Under the pieces are notes generated by a model. That model was not told where the DNA came from and searched no databases. It saw only the letters and a list, made by a program, of their open reading frames with translations. Shown piece after piece: positions 34,556 through 43,433 of a stretch of DNA of 64,000 nt. The translations under genes and the position numbers were made by a program. Numbering within the stretch: the first letter of the stretch is position 1; each line of letters begins with the position of its first letter. Origin of the DNA: Natrinema sp. DC36 (GTDB taxonomy: Archaea > Halobacteriota > Halobacteria > Halobacteriales > Natrialbaceae); NCBI RefSeq assembly GCF_020405225.1, contig NZ_CP084472.1, forward strand, positions 1,674,001 through 1,738,000, written 5' to 3'.

Positions 34556-35977
34556 TCACTCCGTCAGCGTTCCCGAAACCGACGACTCGTTGCCGGTGAC
34601 GGCGTCGCGGAGCGCCAGCGCGAGCGGTACGGCCCACAGCGTCGCGTACAGTGCGTGCGCGAAGGGGTTCGAGAGCAGCGAGTATCGTATCCGTACCCAG
34701 CGGCTCTCGAAGGGCACGGCGTGCCAGGCCGCGCGATAGGAACGGACGCTGTAGTACGCCCAGACGACCGCGTTGCAGGCGACGAGAGCCGCGAGGAGCG
34801 GGGAGAGGGAGAGCCACCCGGCCACGGTCGCCAGTGCGACCACCAGTCCGACCGGGATTCCGACGACGTTCGTGACCGCGAGCAGGTGCGTCAGACCGGT
34901 TCCGGTCACGAGCCGGAGTCGATCGAACGCGGACCAGTTCGGCGCTCGAAGGCGTCGGTACGGCTCGAAGACCTGCCGTCGCTTCTCGCGGACCCACTCG
35001 TCGATACCGGTCGGACAGCGGTTCCGGACGTACCGGTTCAGGACACCGAGCGTATACCCTCGCCGGAACGCCGCCGCGTCGAGCGGCATCGATCCGGTCG
35101 CGCCATCGCGCCGCCAGCGCTCGAGGTCGGCCAGCACGTCGGCCGGCAGGAAGTATCCCTCGTCGAGCAGTCGGTACGGTCCGGTGTTCGAGTTCGCAAA
35201 CAGCAGGTCCGAGCGAATCGCGCTGCCCGTAGACTCGAGCAGCGGAAGGAGTCCGTCGTCGACGTTCCCCGCGGTTCGTTTCGCCTGCACGATATCGTAC
35301 TCCTCGAGGCCGGCGACGGCGAGTTCGAACGTGTCGACGGGGAGCCGCGTGCCCGAGTTGACCACGGTGACGATATCGTCGTCATCGACTGAGAGCGTCG
35401 CGAACGCCTCGGCCATCGTGGCTGCGCCGACTCGACAGCTGCCGCGGTCGGTCCGCGTCCGGTCGTCGGTTGTCCGATCGGCCGCACGCACTGCGTCGTC
35501 GATCTCGACTACTTCGACTGTCACACCGCTCGCCTGGCCTGACTCGATGGCACCGGTTAGCTCGGCCACGGCGGGTTCGCCGGGCCCGATGATCACGGAG
35601 ACGGAAACGCGGCCGGCGGGATAGCTCTGTCCCGCGATCGACGCGAGCGTCTCCTCGAGCGCCTCATTCCGGGTACCGGAGACGGGCACGAGAACGTGAA
35701 TTCGCCGCTGCGTGGTCGCTGGCAGCCGACAGTCGGGCCCGGGACCGTCCTCGACAGGTGGTGGCGGCTCCGTCGCGAGGCACAGATCGCCGGCTGTCCG
35801 CATCTGCTGTGGGCCCGTCGCGGAGTCGGCCCTCGATTCCTCGAGCACTCGACCGAGCGTCCGTTCGTCGACCGCGTTGAGCGGTCGACGGGCGAACAGC
35901 CCTACGAGCCCACAGCTGACGACGAAATAGCCGATCTGGCTCGCGACGAACGCGACGACGACGGCCTCGAGCAACAT
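34556..35977 (-). CDS. GT2-like membrane glycosyltransferase homologue, possibly inactive
   Basis: This is a 473-residue protein. There is one N-terminal helix (about 5-28), a soluble GT-A-like domain (about 90-350) and three or four C-terminal helices (about 355-460). The start of the domain fits GT2 enzymes (RRIHVLVPVSGTRNEALEET, LASIAGQSYP). However, the position of the metal-binding DxD reads VVNSGTRLP (Asn207-Ser-Gly209), and the QxxRW position is not recognisable (VREKRRQVFEPYRR). The substrate is unknown. It may be a pseudo-enzyme or use altered chemistry. Confidence 0.65.
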   Translation of the reverse strand: MLLEAVVVAFVASQIGYFVVSCGLVGLFARRPLNAVDERTLGRVLEESRADSATGPQQMRTAGDLCLATEPPPPVEDGPGPDCRLPATTQRRIHVLVPVSGTRNEALEETLASIAGQSYPAGRVSVSVIIGPGEPAVAELTGAIESGQASGVTVEVVEIDDAVRAADRTTDDRTRTDRGSCRVGAATMAEAFATLSVDDDDIVTVVNSGTRLPVDTFELAVAGLEEYDIVQAKRTAGNVDDGLLPLLESTGSAIRSDLLFANSNTGPYRLLDEGYFLPADVLADLERWRRDGATGSMPLDAAAFRRGYTLGVLNRYVRNRCPTGIDEWVREKRRQVFEPYRRLRAPNWSAFDRLRLVTGTGLTHLLAVTNVVGIPVGLVVALATVAGWLSLSPLLAALVACNAVVWAYYSVRSYRAAWHAVPFESRWVRIRYSLLSNPFAHALYATLWAVPLALALRDAVTGNESSVSGTLTE

Positions 35978-36031
35978 GACTCACCGGCCCGACGGTCTAG
36001 CCGCGTATTTGTATTGTGGCCGGATCGCGTC

Positions 36032-37132
36032 TCACTCGAAGTACGCCGCTAACCGCTCGGCCGCCTCCTCGACGCGCGACGTGACGAGTGCGAATCGCAG
36101 CCACTCCGTCCGCGACTCGCCGAAGGCCTCGCCAGGCATGCCGGCCACGCCGGCCTCGTCGATCAGTCGCTCGACGTTCGCGATCGTACCCGGATAGTCC
36201 TCGAAGCGAGCCATCACGTAGAACGACCCCCTCGGCGTGGTGTACTCCGCGCCCGCAGCTTCGAGCGCGTCGGTAAACGTTTCGACGCGCCCGCGGAGCC
36301 GCTCTCGGTTGCGCTCGTAGTAGTCCGGTCCCGTCTCGCGCAGCGCCTGCAGGACAGCGAACTGGCCGGGGCGGGTCGTGGCGACGTTAACCAGCATGTG
36401 TCGGCTCTTCGCGTTCGCGACGAGTTCCGGCGGGAAGATCGCATAGCCGACCCGGGCCCCGGTGATCGCCATCGATTTCGAAAACGCGTTGGTGACGATC
36501 CGGTGGGCCGAATCGGTCTCGAGCGCGCTCGCGAACGCCCCCGAGAGGTCGTAGTGGTCGTACACCTCGTCGCTGATCAGGACGGCGTCGTACGTTTCGG
36601 CGATGGCGACGAGTTCCCGCATCGTCTCCGCGGGATAGACAGCACCCGTCGGGTTGTTCGGCGTATTGACCACGATCGCGGCCGTCTCATCGTTCGCGGC
36701 CGTGCGGATATCGTCCGAATCCAGTTGCCCCTTCTCGTCCGTCGCGACGAAGCGCTGCGTTCCGCCGAGCATCGTCGTCTTTCCCGGATAGTAGGGATAG
36801 ACTGGGTCTGTCAGGAGGATTTCGTCGCCGCGCTCGCGCTCGAGGGCCCGTGCCATCGCGAGATAGTTCGCCTCGCCCGCGCCGTTGGTGACGACGATCT
36901 GATCGGCATCGACGCCGCGGCGTGCCGCGATCTCCTCGCGCAACTCGAGCAGCCCCTCGCTGGGCGGGTACTGAAACCGGTCCGGCTCGAGGTCGGCGTA
37001 CTCGCGAAGCCCCTCCCGAAGCGCCTCGGGCGGCTCCCAGTCGGGGTTCCCGCTCACCATGTCGATGACGTCGCGCTCCGCGGCGTCCGCGTACTCCATC
37101 ACGCGGAAGAACAGCGGCGTCTCGTAGTTCAT
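36032..37132 (-). CDS. PLP-dependent class I/II aminotransferase
   Basis: This is a 366-residue fold-type I aminotransferase. It starts MNYETPLFFRVMEYADAAER, then DMVSGNPDWEPPEALREGL. Hallmarks are NNPTGAVYP (substrate and PLP contact), ISDEVYDHYDLSG (Asp/Tyr at PLP) and VTNAFSKSMAITGARVGYA, where the Lys in SKS forms the Schiff base. The final Arg (RFALVTSRVEEAA region) would bind the substrate carboxylate. Aspartate or a broad-specificity amino acid is likely. It is not in an obvious operon. Confidence 0.88.
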   Translation of the reverse strand: MNYETPLFFRVMEYADAAERDVIDMVSGNPDWEPPEALREGLREYADLEPDRFQYPPSEGLLELREEIAARRGVDADQIVVTNGAGEANYLAMARALERERGDEILLTDPVYPYYPGKTTMLGGTQRFVATDEKGQLDSDDIRTAANDETAAIVVNTPNNPTGAVYPAETMRELVAIAETYDAVLISDEVYDHYDLSGAFASALETDSAHRIVTNAFSKSMAITGARVGYAIFPPELVANAKSRHMLVNVATTRPGQFAVLQALRETGPDYYERNRERLRGRVETFTDALEAAGAEYTTPRGSFYVMARFEDYPGTIANVERLIDEAGVAGMPGEAFGESRTEWLRFALVTSRVEEAAERLAAYFE

Positions 37133-37199
37133 GCGCGACGGTATAGCGTCGGCTGCAGTCAGTGTGGCGATTCACTCTGCCCGATCCGTATCGTCGCCT

Positions 37200-38624
37200 T
37201 CAGAGACGATCCGAGATCCGCTCGATCGCGGCGGGTGCATCGATACGGCCGGCACCGAGCCCGTCGGTGTTGTCTCCCGAGAGTTCGACCGCACCCTGCG
37301 TGATCGCCTGCCGGACGCGCCGCGGGTGTAGGTCGGGCGCGAGTTCGCGGAGCAAACAGGCGAGTCCGGCGACCTGCGGTGCCGCCATCGACGTGCCGGG
37401 TTTGTACAGATACCGCTCGCCGTAAATCGATTCCGGGACCGTCGAGAGGACGTAGTTCGTCGGATGCGGGTACGCGACCGCGTCGGGATCGGTCGTCCGT
37501 GTTTTCGCTCGCGTCTCGTAGCCGCCGCCGGGCGCAGCGACGTCGACCGCCCCGTTACCGTAGTTCGAGTAGATGCTGCGTTTGTCGGTCGGGCCGGTCG
37601 CCGCGACGGTGACTGTTCCGGGGGTCTCGGCGGGGAGCACGTAGTCGGATTCACGGTCGACGTTGACCCCTCTGTTGCCGGCGGCGGCCACGACCACGAC
37701 CCCCTGTTGCATCGCGTGTTGCACGACGCGGCGAACCGCGGCGAACGCGCGGCTGTTGTTGGGTCGGATCCCGCGAATGCTCGCGTTGACCACGTCGACG
37801 CCGAGGTCGACGGCGTAGTCGATCGCGATGAGGATGTCCGCAAGCGTCCCGATAAGCTGGCTGTACGTGGTCTCACCGTACGAGTATACGGGGTCGAAAA
37901 ACATCGTGCGAAGCGAGACGATCAACGCATCGGGGGCCATCCCGACGATCCCGAAGCTGTTGCGCGGTGCGGCGGCGATGCCGGCGACGTGGGAGCCGTG
38001 TCCATCGACGTCGGCGGCGACGGGCTGTGTGATCCGTTCGGTCGGCTTCAATACGAGTCCGGAGTTCGTGGCCGTCCGCACCTCGCCGGTTCCGGCGTGG
38101 ACGTGTGCGTTTCGAACGAGTCGGCTCCGGTCGGCGTCGACCCGCGATGCGAGATCCGGATGGTTGAAACTGACTCCCGAGTCGATAATCGCGATCGTCG
38201 TTCCATCGCCGGTCGCCCGGTCGTGGGCCGCGTCCGCGCGGATGAGTCGCTTATCCCACTGTTTGTCGGACAACGGCTCGTCCCTGCGAACCACCTCGCC
38301 CTCGCTTTGTTCGATATCGTCGAAAACGTACGTCTCGTTCGTAACGGCGTCAGTGACGGCCGCCATCGACCGAAGCTCGTCGCGCTTCGCTTTCGGCCCT
38401 TGGACGATGAAAACCGCTCCGTCGGCCAGTTCGTGTCGTACTTCGAACCCGGCCCTCGAGAGTCGGGAGCGGAGCCCGGTCCCCCCACCGAGGACGATAT
38501 AGACCTCGCGGTCGTCCGCCACAGTCCGGTCGCTCCCGCTAGCGGTTCCGACCGCGCCGATGATGCCACTTCCACCGATCCCTTTGATCACCGACCGCCT
38601 CGAAATGCTTTTGTACTCTTTCAT
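37200..38624 (-). CDS. Secreted subtilisin-like serine protease (S8, halolysin-type)
   Basis: This is a 474-residue Tat-exported protease. The start at ATG 38624 gives MKEYKSISRRSVIKGIGGSG, a normal Tat signal with RR at 9-10; a GTG at 38651 would add nine residues. A propeptide (about 35-110, inhibitor-I9-like; VYIVLGGGTGLRSRLSRAGF) precedes the catalytic domain. The triad is Asp148 (IAIIDSGVSF), His209 (DVDGHGSHVAG) and Ser412 (KPGTSMAAPQVAG), with the oxyanion Asn317 (AAGN). It lacks the C-terminal extension seen in several halolysins. The upstream region is AT-rich (about 38645-38695), consistent with divergent promoters. Confidence 0.9.
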   Translation of the reverse strand: MKEYKSISRRSVIKGIGGSGIIGAVGTASGSDRTVADDREVYIVLGGGTGLRSRLSRAGFEVRHELADGAVFIVQGPKAKRDELRSMAAVTDAVTNETYVFDDIEQSEGEVVRRDEPLSDKQWDKRLIRADAAHDRATGDGTTIAIIDSGVSFNHPDLASRVDADRSRLVRNAHVHAGTGEVRTATNSGLVLKPTERITQPVAADVDGHGSHVAGIAAAPRNSFGIVGMAPDALIVSLRTMFFDPVYSYGETTYSQLIGTLADILIAIDYAVDLGVDVVNASIRGIRPNNSRAFAAVRRVVQHAMQQGVVVVAAAGNRGVNVDRESDYVLPAETPGTVTVAATGPTDKRSIYSNYGNGAVDVAAPGGGYETRAKTRTTDPDAVAYPHPTNYVLSTVPESIYGERYLYKPGTSMAAPQVAGLACLLRELAPDLHPRRVRQAITQGAVELSGDNTDGLGAGRIDAPAAIERISDRL

Positions 38625-38753
38625 GAACGTCTGCTCTGATATTTTTTCCACGAAACTAAAATAATTACGTACATTAATGGGATTTTATTTTTGTGAGTGG
38701 CTCGGATCGCTCACCCCGACGACTTGACAAGCCGTCGGTTCGTTACTCGAACC

Positions 38754-39278
38754 GTGAACGACGACATCGATCGCGACCTGCCGATGGACGTCGCCGACGC
38801 GCTCCGCGATCGCGAGGAGACGCTGGCGGTCGCCGAATCCTGCACCGGTGGACTGATCGGCGCGGCGATCACCGCCGTTCCGGGCGCGAGCGACTACTTC
38901 GACGCCGGGTTGACGACGTACGCCTACGGGGCCAAACGCCGCCACCTCGGGGTGAGTCGCGAAGCGCTGGACGAACACGGTGCCGTCTCCGAACACGTCG
39001 CCCGCGAGATGGCCCGGGGTATCCGGGATGTCGCGGACGTGACGTGGGGTCTCTCGACGACCGGTGTCGCCGGCCCGACCGGCGGCAGCGACGACAATCC
39101 GGTTGGCACCGTCTACATCGGCGTCTCCTACGCGGGTCCATGGGGCAGCGAGGAGTCGTACGCGACCGTCTCGCGATACGAATTCGACGGCGACCGCGCC
39201 GACGTTCGCGCCGAGACCGTCGACCGGGCGCTCGAGGACCTGCTCTCCGAACTCGAGGCGCGGGAAACAAGTCGCTGA
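38754..39278 (+). CDS. CinA/PncC-family nicotinamide-nucleotide amidohydrolase
   Basis: This is a 174-residue CinA C-terminal domain protein. It contains AESCTGGLIGAAITAVPGAS, YAYGAKRRHLGV and TTGVAGPTGG, the conserved blocks of NMN deamidases (PncC) that recycle NAD by-products. The start is uncertain. GTG at 38754 is used; a GTG at 38697 and an ATG at 38784 are also in frame. The domain itself begins after the ATG. It is divergent from the subtilase. Confidence 0.85.
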   Translation: MNDDIDRDLPMDVADALRDREETLAVAESCTGGLIGAAITAVPGASDYFDAGLTTYAYGAKRRHLGVSREALDEHGAVSEHVAREMARGIRDVADVTWGLSTTGVAGPTGGSDDNPVGTVYIGVSYAGPWGSEESYATVSRYEFDGDRADVRAETVDRALEDLLSELEARETSR

Positions 39279-39484
39279 CCGTCACTGGACGCCCGGTCGA
39301 ACGACGACCGTCCGATCGGTGTGCGATCCCTTCAGTCGGTCCGATCGGGAGCGCATAGCCCTCGATTCGACTCGGTGACACACTCGCCCGCACCTCGAAT
39401 CAGTAACGAATCCGATACATGTCTGACATGGTGACAGTTTCGAAAGAAAAACTATTCCTTCCACGACTTCCCAGATGCGGATAG

Positions 39485-39970
39485 ATGAACAAGAAGGGCC
39501 ACGTGCTGAACGCCGTTCTGTTGAGCATCGGGGTGGGCTATCTGCTCGAACCGGTGGGGGATATGGAGACGTTCAGAACGATCGTGATGATCGGCGTGCC
39601 CGTGACGCTCGGAGCGCTCTTCCCGGACGTCGACACCGCCTTCGGCAAACACCGGAAGACGCTGCACAACCTGCCGATCCTGATCGGCTTCGTCGCCTTC
39701 CCGTACGTGTTCGGCAACCTCGAGTACGTCTGGATCGGCGTGTTGACCCATTACGTTCTCGATATCTCCGGGAGCAAGCGCGGGATCGCGCTGTTTTACC
39801 CGCTTTGGAAGGAGGAGTTCGGACTCCCGATCGGCGTCGCGGTCAGCAGTAAACGCGCGGATCTCATGATGGTAATCGTCACCGTCGGCGAACTGGCCCT
39901 CGCCGCCGCGCTCGTGTTCGAAGTCCCCCGGTGGGGCTTCGAGATGGGGCGACAGCTACTCGGTCTGTAG
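39485..39970 (+). CDS. Membrane-bound metal-dependent hydrolase family (DUF457/YdjM-like)
   Basis: This is a 161-residue membrane protein starting MNKKGHVLNAVLLSIGVGYL. It has four hydrophobic segments and conserved polar residues typical of the YdjM/LexA-regulated DUF457 family: His6 in the first helix, LGALFPDVDTAFGKHRKTLHN (Asp and His) and GVLTHYVLDISG. These resemble a phospholipase C-like metal site, which is why the family is called hydrolase, though activity is unproven. Confidence 0.75.
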   Translation: MNKKGHVLNAVLLSIGVGYLLEPVGDMETFRTIVMIGVPVTLGALFPDVDTAFGKHRKTLHNLPILIGFVAFPYVFGNLEYVWIGVLTHYVLDISGSKRGIALFYPLWKEEFGLPIGVAVSSKRADLMMVIVTVGELALAAALVFEVPRWGFEMGRQLLGL

Positions 39971-40055
39971 TCGACTGCCGGTTCTAGCGAGAAGTGTCCG
40001 AGTACCGACTCGTCATCCCATTACTTACCCGTCCGGCGGTCCGTCGAATACACGA

Positions 40056-40490
40056 ATGCCAGCAGCAGATCGCCAGCGTCCACGGTCGGATTTCACCGAT
40101 GGCCAGCCGCCCATTCGCTGTGACGAGTGCCGGTCTGCCCTTCGATCAGATCGGCAGCAGGCCGTTTCGTTTCTCCTCCTGGACCAGCTCACGATTCCCG
40201 TTCTCAGCTGTGACGACCACCTCGAGCGGTTCACCTCGATCTGTGGGCTCACCACCGAAGCGACGGCCGATCTCTTGCACCACCGACCGGCCGGTGGTAT
40301 CACCTGTCCCGGCTGTCGCCTCGCACCGTCTAGTTCGACCCAACACATGATACCGGTCCAGGAGGGGATACTCGTCCCCATGGCATGCTCGGAACACCAG
40401 TCGAAAATCGTTCAGCGATTCCATACGGGACTCCAGACGAAACAACAGCTGTCAGTCAGCCTCGGCACGACTCCGAACGGCTCATTGTGA
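40056..40490 (+). CDS. Hypothetical zinc-binding protein with two CxxC motifs
   Basis: This is a 144-residue protein that I do not recognise. It has paired cysteines RCDEC near residue 22 and TCPGC near residue 83, with further Cys/His residues (LSCDDHLERF, ACSEHQSK) that would complete two zinc sites in a duplicated layout: each half has CxxC followed by C-x2-H. This suggests two related zinc ribbons. The start ATG follows a short gap after the DUF457 gene. It may be a small nucleic-acid-binding protein, but nothing more can be claimed. Confidence 0.55.
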   Translation: MPAADRQRPRSDFTDGQPPIRCDECRSALRSDRQQAVSFLLLDQLTIPVLSCDDHLERFTSICGLTTEATADLLHHRPAGGITCPGCRLAPSSSTQHMIPVQEGILVPMACSEHQSKIVQRFHTGLQTKQQLSVSLGTTPNGSL

Positions 40491-40602
40491 GCTACCAGTT
40501 TGTGATTACGGACGGCACGCCTACAGCGGTAGTACAGCTGAGAAGAATGACAGCCGAGAAAAACGAGCACCGCTCTCGTTCTGAACCGCTTTCGGCTGCT
40601 GA

Positions 40603-41595
40603 CTACTGTCGGTTCGGCGTCCACTCATCGCAGGCGTCCATGTCGTCCATCGCCGTTTCGTGGCGGGCGCAGTAGGGGACCATCCCATCCGAGGAGCGGA
40701 CGTACTCGAAGTGCGTGCAGTTCCCACAGTAGCGATCCGTCGGTTCGTTCGGCTGCTCGGTCGGCGACTCGACGATCTCCGCGTCGGTGCCGTCGCCCGA
40801 CTCCAGCGGCGAGGAGATGTCCGAGGCAGCGGACCCGCCGTCGCTGGTCGCAGCGCCGACGGATCGGCGGGTAGGTGAGCCGGTTCCCCTTCCGCCGGAC
40901 ATCCCCGTTCGACCCGTCGACTGTCGCGACGCGGTCGTCCGCTCCGCTTGTCCGTCGGAGACCGTCGTCCGGCTCTGGTCGGCGTCGGCGTTGGTCTGCG
41001 TCTCCACGTCTCCGTCCGGCGTGCCGCCGAGGAATCCGATGCCCCCGAGACCGCCCGAGTCGCTCCCGTCGGACTCGATGACCGTCTTGTTGTGTCGGGT
41101 GACGTTCATCTGAAGGGCGCCGCCGGGATCGTTGCGCCGCTTGAACGTCGCGACGGCGGTGAACAGACACCAGACCGCGGTCAGGAGCCCGAGCAGGTAG
41201 ACGACGCTCACCTCGAGCGTGAGCTGGTCACCGCCGTAGCGCCAGTGTTCGGGGTAGGCGTGCCAGAAGAGCGCGACGCCGAGCAGGCAGAGGCTCGCGC
41301 TGATCGCGGCGGCGGCCTGGACGCGGCGGCCGGCCGGTAAGACGACGAAGACGCCGACGAGGATGATCGGAACGCTGAGTCCGGCCAGAACGCCCGCAGC
41401 ACGGACGGTCGCGAACTGGGCGGCCATCTCGCCCGAGAGCTCGACCGCGTAGCCGCCGACGAAGTCGGTCGTCGCCACGAGGACCGCAACGACGGCCAGC
41501 GCCGCGCCGAGCAACACGAATGCCGTTCCCGTGTACAGCCGGCGACTCGTCACCTCCGGTGCCGTCCCGTCGTAGACCTCCGTCAGGCTTGTCAT
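40603..41595 (-). CDS. Haloarchaeal membrane protein with C-terminal zinc ribbon (DUF7139-like)
   Basis: This is a 330-residue protein. The N-terminal half has four membrane helices (about 20-45, 65-90, 97-113 and 125-150). A juxtamembrane part (FKRRNDPGGALQMNVTRHNK) follows, then a long disordered Ser/Thr/Gly/Asp-rich linker (about 175-285). The C-terminal 45 residues hold a compact Cys-rich module (RYCGNCTHFEYV, PYCARHETAMDDMDACDEW) with four cysteines plus His, likely binding zinc. An upstream in-frame ATG at 41622 is less likely. I believe it is the family called DUF7139. Function is unknown. Confidence 0.65.
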   Translation of the reverse strand: MTSLTEVYDGTAPEVTSRRLYTGTAFVLLGAALAVVAVLVATTDFVGGYAVELSGEMAAQFATVRAAGVLAGLSVPIILVGVFVVLPAGRRVQAAAAISASLCLLGVALFWHAYPEHWRYGGDQLTLEVSVVYLLGLLTAVWCLFTAVATFKRRNDPGGALQMNVTRHNKTVIESDGSDSGGLGGIGFLGGTPDGDVETQTNADADQSRTTVSDGQAERTTASRQSTGRTGMSGGRGTGSPTRRSVGAATSDGGSAASDISSPLESGDGTDAEIVESPTEQPNEPTDRYCGNCTHFEYVRSSDGMVPYCARHETAMDDMDACDEWTPNRQ

Positions 41596-41733
41596 ACGCG
41601 GCCGTTCGGCTCCCCACCACAAAACGATACGTCAGACACATGTCTGTTTTTCTATGCGAACGGGGTCGAAGCCCGGCTCGAGCCGACCGGCGGAAGCGAA
41701 AGCTTGAATCGCCGCCCTCGCAAACGAACGCCC

Positions 41734-42021
41734 ATGAGTGACGAGGACGAGGAGGCGGAGCCGGCAGTCTCACTCGGAGAGCCGACTCCCGTCGAGGGCG
41801 CGCCGCTCGCCCGCGTGAGTTCGCGACTGACCTGGCCGAAAGAGAAGAGCGAAGTCGACCGACTCGAGGGCGAGAGCGTGATCCGGACCCCCGACGGACC
41901 CCGCGAGCTCTCTACCGTGCTCGAGGACGTCGACGAGACGTACTTCCAGCGACACCAGGAGTTCGAAGCGAACGTCCGGAACGTGATCGGTACCGGACCG
42001 ATTCCGACCGCGGACGAGTAA
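41734..42021 (+). CDS. DUF5789-family small protein
   Basis: This is a 95-residue acidic protein starting MSDEDEEAEPAVSLGE. Its core (RVSSRLTWPKEKSEVDRLEG, VIRTPDGPRELSTVL, NVIGTGPIPTADE) matches what I know as the haloarchaeal DUF5789 family. The ATG at 41734 is chosen over 41704, since the extra residues are basic and shadow-like. Function is unknown. It is followed four bases later by the CPBP-like gene, probably in one transcript. Confidence 0.7.
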   Translation: MSDEDEEAEPAVSLGEPTPVEGAPLARVSSRLTWPKEKSEVDRLEGESVIRTPDGPRELSTVLEDVDETYFQRHQEFEANVRNVIGTGPIPTADE

Positions 42022-42025
42022 TACC

Positions 42026-42721
42026 GTGGTGTCCGAGCCGGATCGGTACGACGGTCGCTGGCTCCGGAACCGATTGGAGCTCTCCTGGGTCCAGAAGTCG
42101 GTAGTGGCCGGAGCCGTGCTCACGCTGTTGTGGATGCGACTCGTTCCCAGCGGGCTGGATCAGCGAATCGTCGTCGACGGCGTGCTCCTGATCGGCGGAC
42201 CGCTCGCGCTCGGACTGTCCCACGGGAACCGTCTCGGGTGGCGGATCGACCGCGTCGCCGTCCGAAATACGGTGTTGCTCGCGCTGTTCGTCCTCCCCTT
42301 CTACGTCGTCGGCTCGACGCTACCGACGATCCGGGCGTACTATCCGATCTGGGAGACGACGGCCGCACCGGCGGTGTTCATCCCGCACGCGATGAAACTG
42401 TTTCTCCTCGCGCTGGCCGCCGAGACCTACTATCGCGGCCTGCTCTGCGTCGGCGTCAAAGAAATCGGCATCAGCGCGGTGTTCATCAGCCCCGTCGTCT
42501 ACATGCTTCACCACACCTCGAAGCCGCCGATCGAGTTCCTGCTGTCGGGGCCCACGGACGTCCTGTTCGGTGCGGTCGACTACAAATCCAATTCTATCCT
42601 CCCGTCCGTCGTTGCCCACGGCGGCGGGCTGATTCTCCTCGACTGGCTCGTCATCCACGACCCGTTGTTCGATCCGAATCGATTGATCCGATTCCTCGAG
42701 TGGGCCCCGATTCCGCTCTAG
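42026..42721 (+). CDS. CPBP-like intramembrane protease homologue
   Basis: This is a 231-residue membrane protein with about six helices and a GTG start (a second GTG follows directly). The CPBP/Rce1-like motif appears as AAETYYRGLL: Glu133 and Arg137 are kept, but the first Glu of the usual EExxxR is Ala132. Histidines of the later motifs are present (YMLHH at 162-163 and SVVAHGG at 198). Family members cleave prenylated proteins or bacteriocin precursors, or confer immunity. The missing Glu makes activity uncertain. Confidence 0.62.
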   Translation: MVSEPDRYDGRWLRNRLELSWVQKSVVAGAVLTLLWMRLVPSGLDQRIVVDGVLLIGGPLALGLSHGNRLGWRIDRVAVRNTVLLALFVLPFYVVGSTLPTIRAYYPIWETTAAPAVFIPHAMKLFLLALAAETYYRGLLCVGVKEIGISAVFISPVVYMLHHTSKPPIEFLLSGPTDVLFGAVDYKSNSILPSVVAHGGGLILLDWLVIHDPLFDPNRLIRFLEWAPIPL

Positions 42722-42832
42722 TCGCCACGGAGCCGCCGCGGGATCGACACGGACGAGTTGAAGCAATTCCCGCCCGTCTCACCGGACTCGAGACGGCAAA
42801 CCGATAAGGATCAGGACGACCAACTGTCGCGT

Positions 42833-43270
42833 ATGGCGCTTCCTATCGACCCGACGAAGATCGATCCGGACGACTACGGCGAGCACCGCGCGGTCCTCGA
42901 GATGGAGCACGAAGAAGCCATCGAGCACACCCGGGAGGTGTTCACAGATGTGGGGTTCGGCGTCCCGGCGGAGTTCTCGCCGTCGGATCTGCTCAACGAG
43001 AAAGTCGACGCCGACCGCGATCCCTACTACGTGCTCGGGGCCTGCAACCCCCAGATCGCCGACCGAGTGCTGGACGTGACCGAACAGATGGGGGCGCTGT
43101 TCCCATGTAACGTCGTCGTCTGGGAGGAGGAGCCGGGCCGACAGGTCGTCTACCACGTCTCGATCATGAAGATCGCACGGCTGCTCGGGATCGCCCCCGA
43201 CGACGAGAACTGGCAGGCGATCGTCGACGAGACCGGCGAGTTGGTCGACGAAGCCTACGCGAACCTGTAG
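42833..43270 (+). CDS. DUF302-domain protein
   Basis: This is a 145-residue soluble protein. The ATG at 42833 (MALPIDPTKIDPDDYGEHRAV) is preferred over an upstream ATG at 42758 with unsupported residues. Residues 25-125 fit DUF302: a helix (AIEHTREVFTDVGFGV), then YYVLGACNPQIADRVLDV and LFPCNVVVWEEEPGRQVVY. The family has a small alpha/beta fold of unknown function and is common in archaea and bacteria with redox or sulfur metabolism. Confidence 0.82.
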   Translation: MALPIDPTKIDPDDYGEHRAVLEMEHEEAIEHTREVFTDVGFGVPAEFSPSDLLNEKVDADRDPYYVLGACNPQIADRVLDVTEQMGALFPCNVVVWEEEPGRQVVYHVSIMKIARLLGIAPDDENWQAIVDETGELVDEAYANL

Positions 43271-43279
43271 GCGGCCGGC

Positions 43280-43344
43280 GTTCAGTTCGGATCTGTGGGC
43301 CGTTCCGTCCGAATCTGTGGGCGGCGTTCCATCCGAATCGACGG
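43280..43344 (+). repeat. Three short imperfect tandem repeats
   Basis: Units of about 21 bases with the pattern gttcNRtccgRatctgtggg occur at 43280-43300, 43302-43322 and 43326-43344, the last one degraded. They lie between the DUF302 stop and the AI-2E promoter. No function is evident. Confidence 0.4.
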
Positions 43345-43433
43345 ACAGTGTCGTGGCTGAGGACGCCGTTCCATTACTGCAGAAGACAGTATAGAATATC
43401 AACACTTATGCGTCCGATCGGAGAGGCTGCAGT

